Source: Paractinoplanes ferrugineus | GTDB taxonomy: Bacteria; Actinomycetota; Actinomycetes; Mycobacteriales; Micromonosporaceae | NCBI RefSeq assembly: GCF_016862195.1 | Contig: NZ_BOMM01000030.1 | Span: 1 to 52,280, forward strand | Reading direction: 5' to 3' | DNA length: 52,280 bases | Shown here: positions 49,761-52,280 of the stretch, piece by piece | Layout: the number at the start of each line of letters is the position of its first letter | Position numbering within the stretch: the stretch's first letter is position 1 | Notes under the pieces: model-generated | The model's input: the letters and a program-made list of their open reading frames with translations, nothing else | The model's database searches: none | What the model was told of the DNA's origin: nothing | Position numbers and translations under genes: made by a program

Positions 49761-50435
49761 TCAGACAGTGATCGCGGTGGAGCCGGACAGCCGGTCCAGG
49801 AACGACTCCGGGCAGTTGCGCAGGTTTTCCAGGCGCCCGGCCGCGAGCGCGCGATAGGTCAACTGGGCGGCCTCTTCGAGGTTGCGGGCCCGCTTGTGAG
49901 CCAGCTCGACCGAGTCACCCATCACGACACAGCCGTGGTGGCTCAGCACCAGGCAGTCGGTCCCGTCGGCGGCCATGGCCGCGGTCAGCGCCGCGACCTC
50001 GGATCCGCCGGGCAGCCGGAACGGCACCGTGGAGACACGCCTGAGGTAATAGGCGTGGTCGGTGGTGATGATCCGGACGTGTTCGCCCAAGGCGTCGAGC
50101 AGCAAGGCGGTCTGTGGATGCAGATGCACCACGGCGTTGACGTCGGGTCGGGCCCTGTACAACGCGAGGTGCAGAGCGATCTCGCTTGTCGGTTCGAGGC
50201 GCGGCATCGGCAGGGCGCCGATCGTCGCCGGCTCGCCGTCATCGATGCGTACGGCCGTGAACGTGCTGCGGCTCAGACGGTCCAACCAGGAACCGCTCGC
50301 GGTCACCCAGATGGCGCCCTCATCGGGAATCCTCGCGGACAGGTTGCCGCCCGAACCGACCACCAGGCCGGCCTGGACCACGTCGTAGCCCACGTGCGCG
50401 AGCTGGTCGCGCAGGTCACCCGGAACGTAATTCAC
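49761..50435 (-). CDS. Class II aldolase/adducin family protein
   Basis: A 224-residue protein of the FucA/AraD fold. V-G-S-G-G-N-L-S-A-R, V-T-A-S-G-S and the Zn-binding H-L-H-P with the later L-S-H-H-G are the family motifs, and the acidic residue in P-T-S-E is the usual catalytic Glu. It may be a sugar-phosphate aldolase or epimerase, or act in methylthioribose salvage; the substrate is not evident. GTG 50435 has GAGGAG upstream. It lies 113 bp downstream of the ArsR gene. Confidence 0.9.
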   Translation of the reverse strand: MNYVPGDLRDQLAHVGYDVVQAGLVVGSGGNLSARIPDEGAIWVTASGSWLDRLSRSTFTAVRIDDGEPATIGALPMPRLEPTSEIALHLALYRARPDVNAVVHLHPQTALLLDALGEHVRIITTDHAYYLRRVSTVPFRLPGGSEVAALTAAMAADGTDCLVLSHHGCVVMGDSVELAHKRARNLEEAAQLTYRALAAGRLENLRNCPESFLDRLSGSTAITV

Positions 50436-50483
50436 CCGTTACTCCTCAGGTCCGGGGGTGGACTGGAGGGAGAGGGGACTTCA

Positions 50484-50519
50484 GCCTGGCGTCACGCCCC
50501 CATATCGGTGACGCCAGGC
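50484..50519 (-). terminator. 12-bp hairpin between arsR-type gene and aldolase-family gene
   Basis: GCCTGGCGTCAC (50484-50495) and GTGACGCCAGGC (50508-50519) are perfect arms with a 12-nt loop, 29 nt after the regulator stop. Confidence 0.75.
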
Positions 50520-50548
50520 ATTTCCCGCTACTTCGCTTCCGCGAGCGG

Positions 50549-50926
50549 TCAGCGTGCCTTCTTCGTAGCCCGCTTACGCGGCGGGGTCAGAAGGTCGGCG
50601 ATAGTCGCGATTGCGGTCGGCACGAGTCGGTAGTAAGCCCACACGCCCCGCTTCTCGCGCTCGAGAAGCCCCGCCTCCGTCAGGATCCGCAGGTGGTGGC
50701 TTACGGTCGGCTGCGAAAGGCCCAGGGGGGCCGTCAGGTCGCAGACGCACGCCTCGCCGTCTGTTGCGGACTGGATGAGGCTCAGCAGCCGCAGCCGGGC
50801 CGGGTCGGCGAGTGCCTTCAGCACTCCCGCGAGCCGCTCGGCGTCGGCACGTTCAATTGGCTCGCCGGCAAGCGGCGAGATCTGAGGCATTGTCATTTCC
50901 GCCAACGCAGTTCCCACGATCTCCAT
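50549..50926 (-). CDS. ArsR/SmtB-family metalloregulator
   Basis: A 125-residue winged-helix repressor. L-K-A-L-A-D-P-A-R-L-R-L-L-S-L-I and the recognition helix L-S-Q-P-T-V-S-H-H-L-R-I-L are classical. C60-V-C62-D-L is the alpha-3 metal site of ArsR-type sensors (arsenite, antimonite or cadmium), so it should leave DNA on metal binding. ATG 50926 is the longest start; ATG 50896 would fit the domain equally well. No metal-efflux gene is adjacent. TCCTGC/GCAGGA (50950-50967) upstream is a possible operator. Confidence 0.9.
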   Translation of the reverse strand: MEIVGTALAEMTMPQISPLAGEPIERADAERLAGVLKALADPARLRLLSLIQSATDGEACVCDLTAPLGLSQPTVSHHLRILTEAGLLEREKRGVWAYYRLVPTAIATIADLLTPPRKRATKKAR

Positions 50927-51897
50927 CCTTCCACCAACTGCATCGATTCTCCTGCATGTGCGCAGGAACGAACCGGCTAACTTTCAGGCCGTAAGGCCGA
51001 CATCGACCACCTTCTCGGTCGACCAGGGATGACCGGCAATCCGAACCCCTGAACGACCCTCACCGGCGTACCGACTTCGGTCTCTGCCTCCTGCAACGCC
51101 TCAGCCGCCGTCTGGTCGCTACCTGTGCGTCACGGGCTCCCGATCCCCGCCCCCAGGGTGAGGAGTCCCACTTTCTCAATTCGTCGATCCGTTTCGGGTC
51201 ATTGATCCGTACAACGGAAGGTCTCCACACACCTCGCCGTCGTCATCTCGCCACGCTGCGCGATCCCTCGGCCGAGGCGGCTCGGCACGAGAACTTCACG
51301 ACCCGATGAAAGCACGGCACCACGCTCCGCGACGGACAATTCAGTGATGAATTTACGCAGGTCGTGGCGTGCTTCCAGGTATCGAGCCTACTGGCTGGAA
51401 CAAAACTTGTACGTTTCGCCCCGGCGGGGCGGAAGGGAACTATTGACGCACAGCTTTGCACCCATCTGAAAAGAAACCTAACAGTCGCCCAAGTCCCTTT
51501 CGCCCCTTCCCGGACGCATCGACGCTGCTCAAAGCCGCTATGTCCGGCGTCACACGCTTGAGCCGCCACAGATCACCCGGTCGTGGCGCTGAGAAGGTCC
51601 TGTGAATCGCGCGAGCGGACGTTTACCCACTCAGCAAAAAAGACCCTCCGACCGGCTGGCCGACAACCACCCGGACAGCCGATAGAAGTCAGTCCGGAAG
51701 GACAAAGCTACCCGTTCGGGTGACACACGGCGGTCGATACGAGACACCTGGTGACCAGTAACACTACGGCTGGACCTCCCTCTTCCGAGCACTTCTCACA
51801 CCCCCTACGACTTGCCCGCCCCCCAGCGAGGTTCCGGCAAACTTCATCGTTGGCACGCCCGGCCCGGACCGCGCCGCCGCTCCCACCCATTCCAGCT

Positions 51898-52088
51898 CGG
51901 ATAGATCCCCACAGCGCGCGAGAGCCGTTTTCCAGACACAGACGCCCTCCGGACACTCTCCGCGCGGATACGCCGCCCAGGCGCCCGCTGAACCACACCG
52001 CTCCCCGACGCCGGCGGACAGTCCCGACGCCGGCGGATAGATCCCTACGCGTGCGGATAGGTCCCCTACAGCCGACGGATCAGTCACC
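51898..52088. repeat. Imperfect CGGATAGRTCCC repeats
   Basis: Copies are seen at 51898-51913, 52015-52029 (CGGACAGTCCC), 52034-52050 and 52054-52070, with a decayed one near 52076. The last few are spaced by 19-20 bp, about two helical turns, so proteins bound to them would lie on one face of the DNA. The 15-mer CCCGACGCCGGCGGA is duplicated within them (52004-52018, 52023-52037). Confidence 0.7.
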
Positions 52089-52203
52089 GAGCCGTTCAGA
52101 TTCGCGAACGTAGGCGCGGCACGGCGAGCTTGACCCGATCCGGCCCCCGCCCGCGAGCCGAACGCGCAATCTTGTTCAGCGGTTGGCCTGAAGTTCAGAC
52201 ATG

Positions 52204-52280
52204 GCCCAGCCCGCTTCGGGCCAGCCCGCTTCGGTCCGGTCCGGTCCGGCCCGGTGCGGTCCGGGGCGGGCCGGTGCGGG
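52204..52280. repeat. Simple GC repeats at the window end
   Basis: CCAGCCCGCTTCGG occurs twice in tandem (from 52206 and from 52221), followed by runs of TCCGG and CCGGTGCGG. Composition is extreme in GC; the pattern continues to the last base. Confidence 0.75.

Larger units (their letters stand above)
50927..52280. other. 1.35-kb gene-poor region
   Basis: No open frame here has the codon composition or a ribosome binding site expected of a gene; the longest, a 108-codon frame at 51243-51569 on the minus strand, looks random. Seen are the dyad TCCTGC/GCAGGA (50950-50967), a CGCCCC-GGC-GGGGCG hairpin (51417-51431) followed by TTGACG, about 20-bp imperfect repeats (51898-52088) and simple CCGG-rich repeats at the very end. 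An RNA gene or a large promoter region for a gene beyond the window is possible. Confidence 0.5.

Noticed and set aside
49761..50435. Metal-resistance operon headed by the ArsR gene
   Set aside because: The downstream gene is an aldolase-family enzyme behind a strong hairpin; no efflux pump or arsenate reductase is present.
51243..51569. 108-codon minus-strand frame in the gene-poor region
   Set aside because: No ribosome binding site, no -10 box at leaderless distance, random-looking composition with many Cys, Arg and Ser.
51898..52088. CRISPR array
   Set aside because: Units are short, imperfect and separated by only a few bases; there are no spacers of uniform length and no cas genes.

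Overview
The window is high-GC DNA from an actinobacterium, most likely a member of the Micromonosporaceae (Actinoplanes-like). This rests on GTG/TTG starts, many apparently leaderless genes, BldC, DUF3073, the purSQL/purFM order, and the Pnkp-Hen1 pair. It reads as core chromosome. The one visible scar of an integrated element is a broken tyrosine-recombinase fragment downstream of a tRNA cluster. There are no rRNA genes, CRISPR arrays or insertion sequences.

Layout. 1-8072: a serine hydrolase, then a light/carotenoid block with divergent arms: crtB-photolyase leftward; crtE-crtI-idi and a MerR/cobalamin-type (LitR/CarH-like) regulator rightward. 8217-8505: tRNA-Glu, tRNA-Asp, tRNA-Phe, followed by a small hypothetical gene and the integrase remnant. 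9237-16557: mostly small membrane or secreted proteins, a HAD hydrolase, a MenI/YdiI-like thioesterase, an 82-residue protein made of calcium-loop repeats, a PrsW-type protease, and a methyltransferase-KptA (Tpt1) pair. 16637-19649: the bldC - hypothetical - valine dehydrogenase - DUF3073 neighbourhood.

19819-24504: leftward, a small SCP-like gene, purF, purM, then a radical SAM/SPASM maturase overlapping a 76-residue precursor peptide whose C-terminus holds several aromatic-x-Asn triads. I read the last two as a cyclophane RiPP pathway, the most exciting system here. 24660-38054: a membrane protein with a Gln/Tyr/Gly-rich cytoplasmic tail, then purL-purQ-purS, a transcription factor-MFS-purB operon, an SCP2 gene, purD, purA and a degenerate diacylglycerol-kinase-fold protein with a Cys cluster. 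With purF and purM, eight purine genes are present (purA, B, D, F, L, M, Q, S), covering most of IMP synthesis plus the first committed AMP step.

38107-44492: a proline-rich MinD/ParA-type ATPase (SCO5717/EspI-like), DUF3151, an ADP-ribosylglycohydrolase divergent from a LOG-family nucleotide hydrolase, a hypothetical, and class II fructose-bisphosphate aldolase. 44749-50926: a small acidic protein, the RNA-repair pair hen1-pnkp, a DedA membrane protein, a class II aldolase-family protein and an ArsR repressor. 50927-52280 is about 1.35 kb without a convincing gene; it carries short tandem repeats.

Throughout, many start codons lie 6-8 nt after a TANNNT hexamer, the pattern of leaderless transcription; I used it to choose several starts. 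All function calls come from reading motifs by eye, with no database search.
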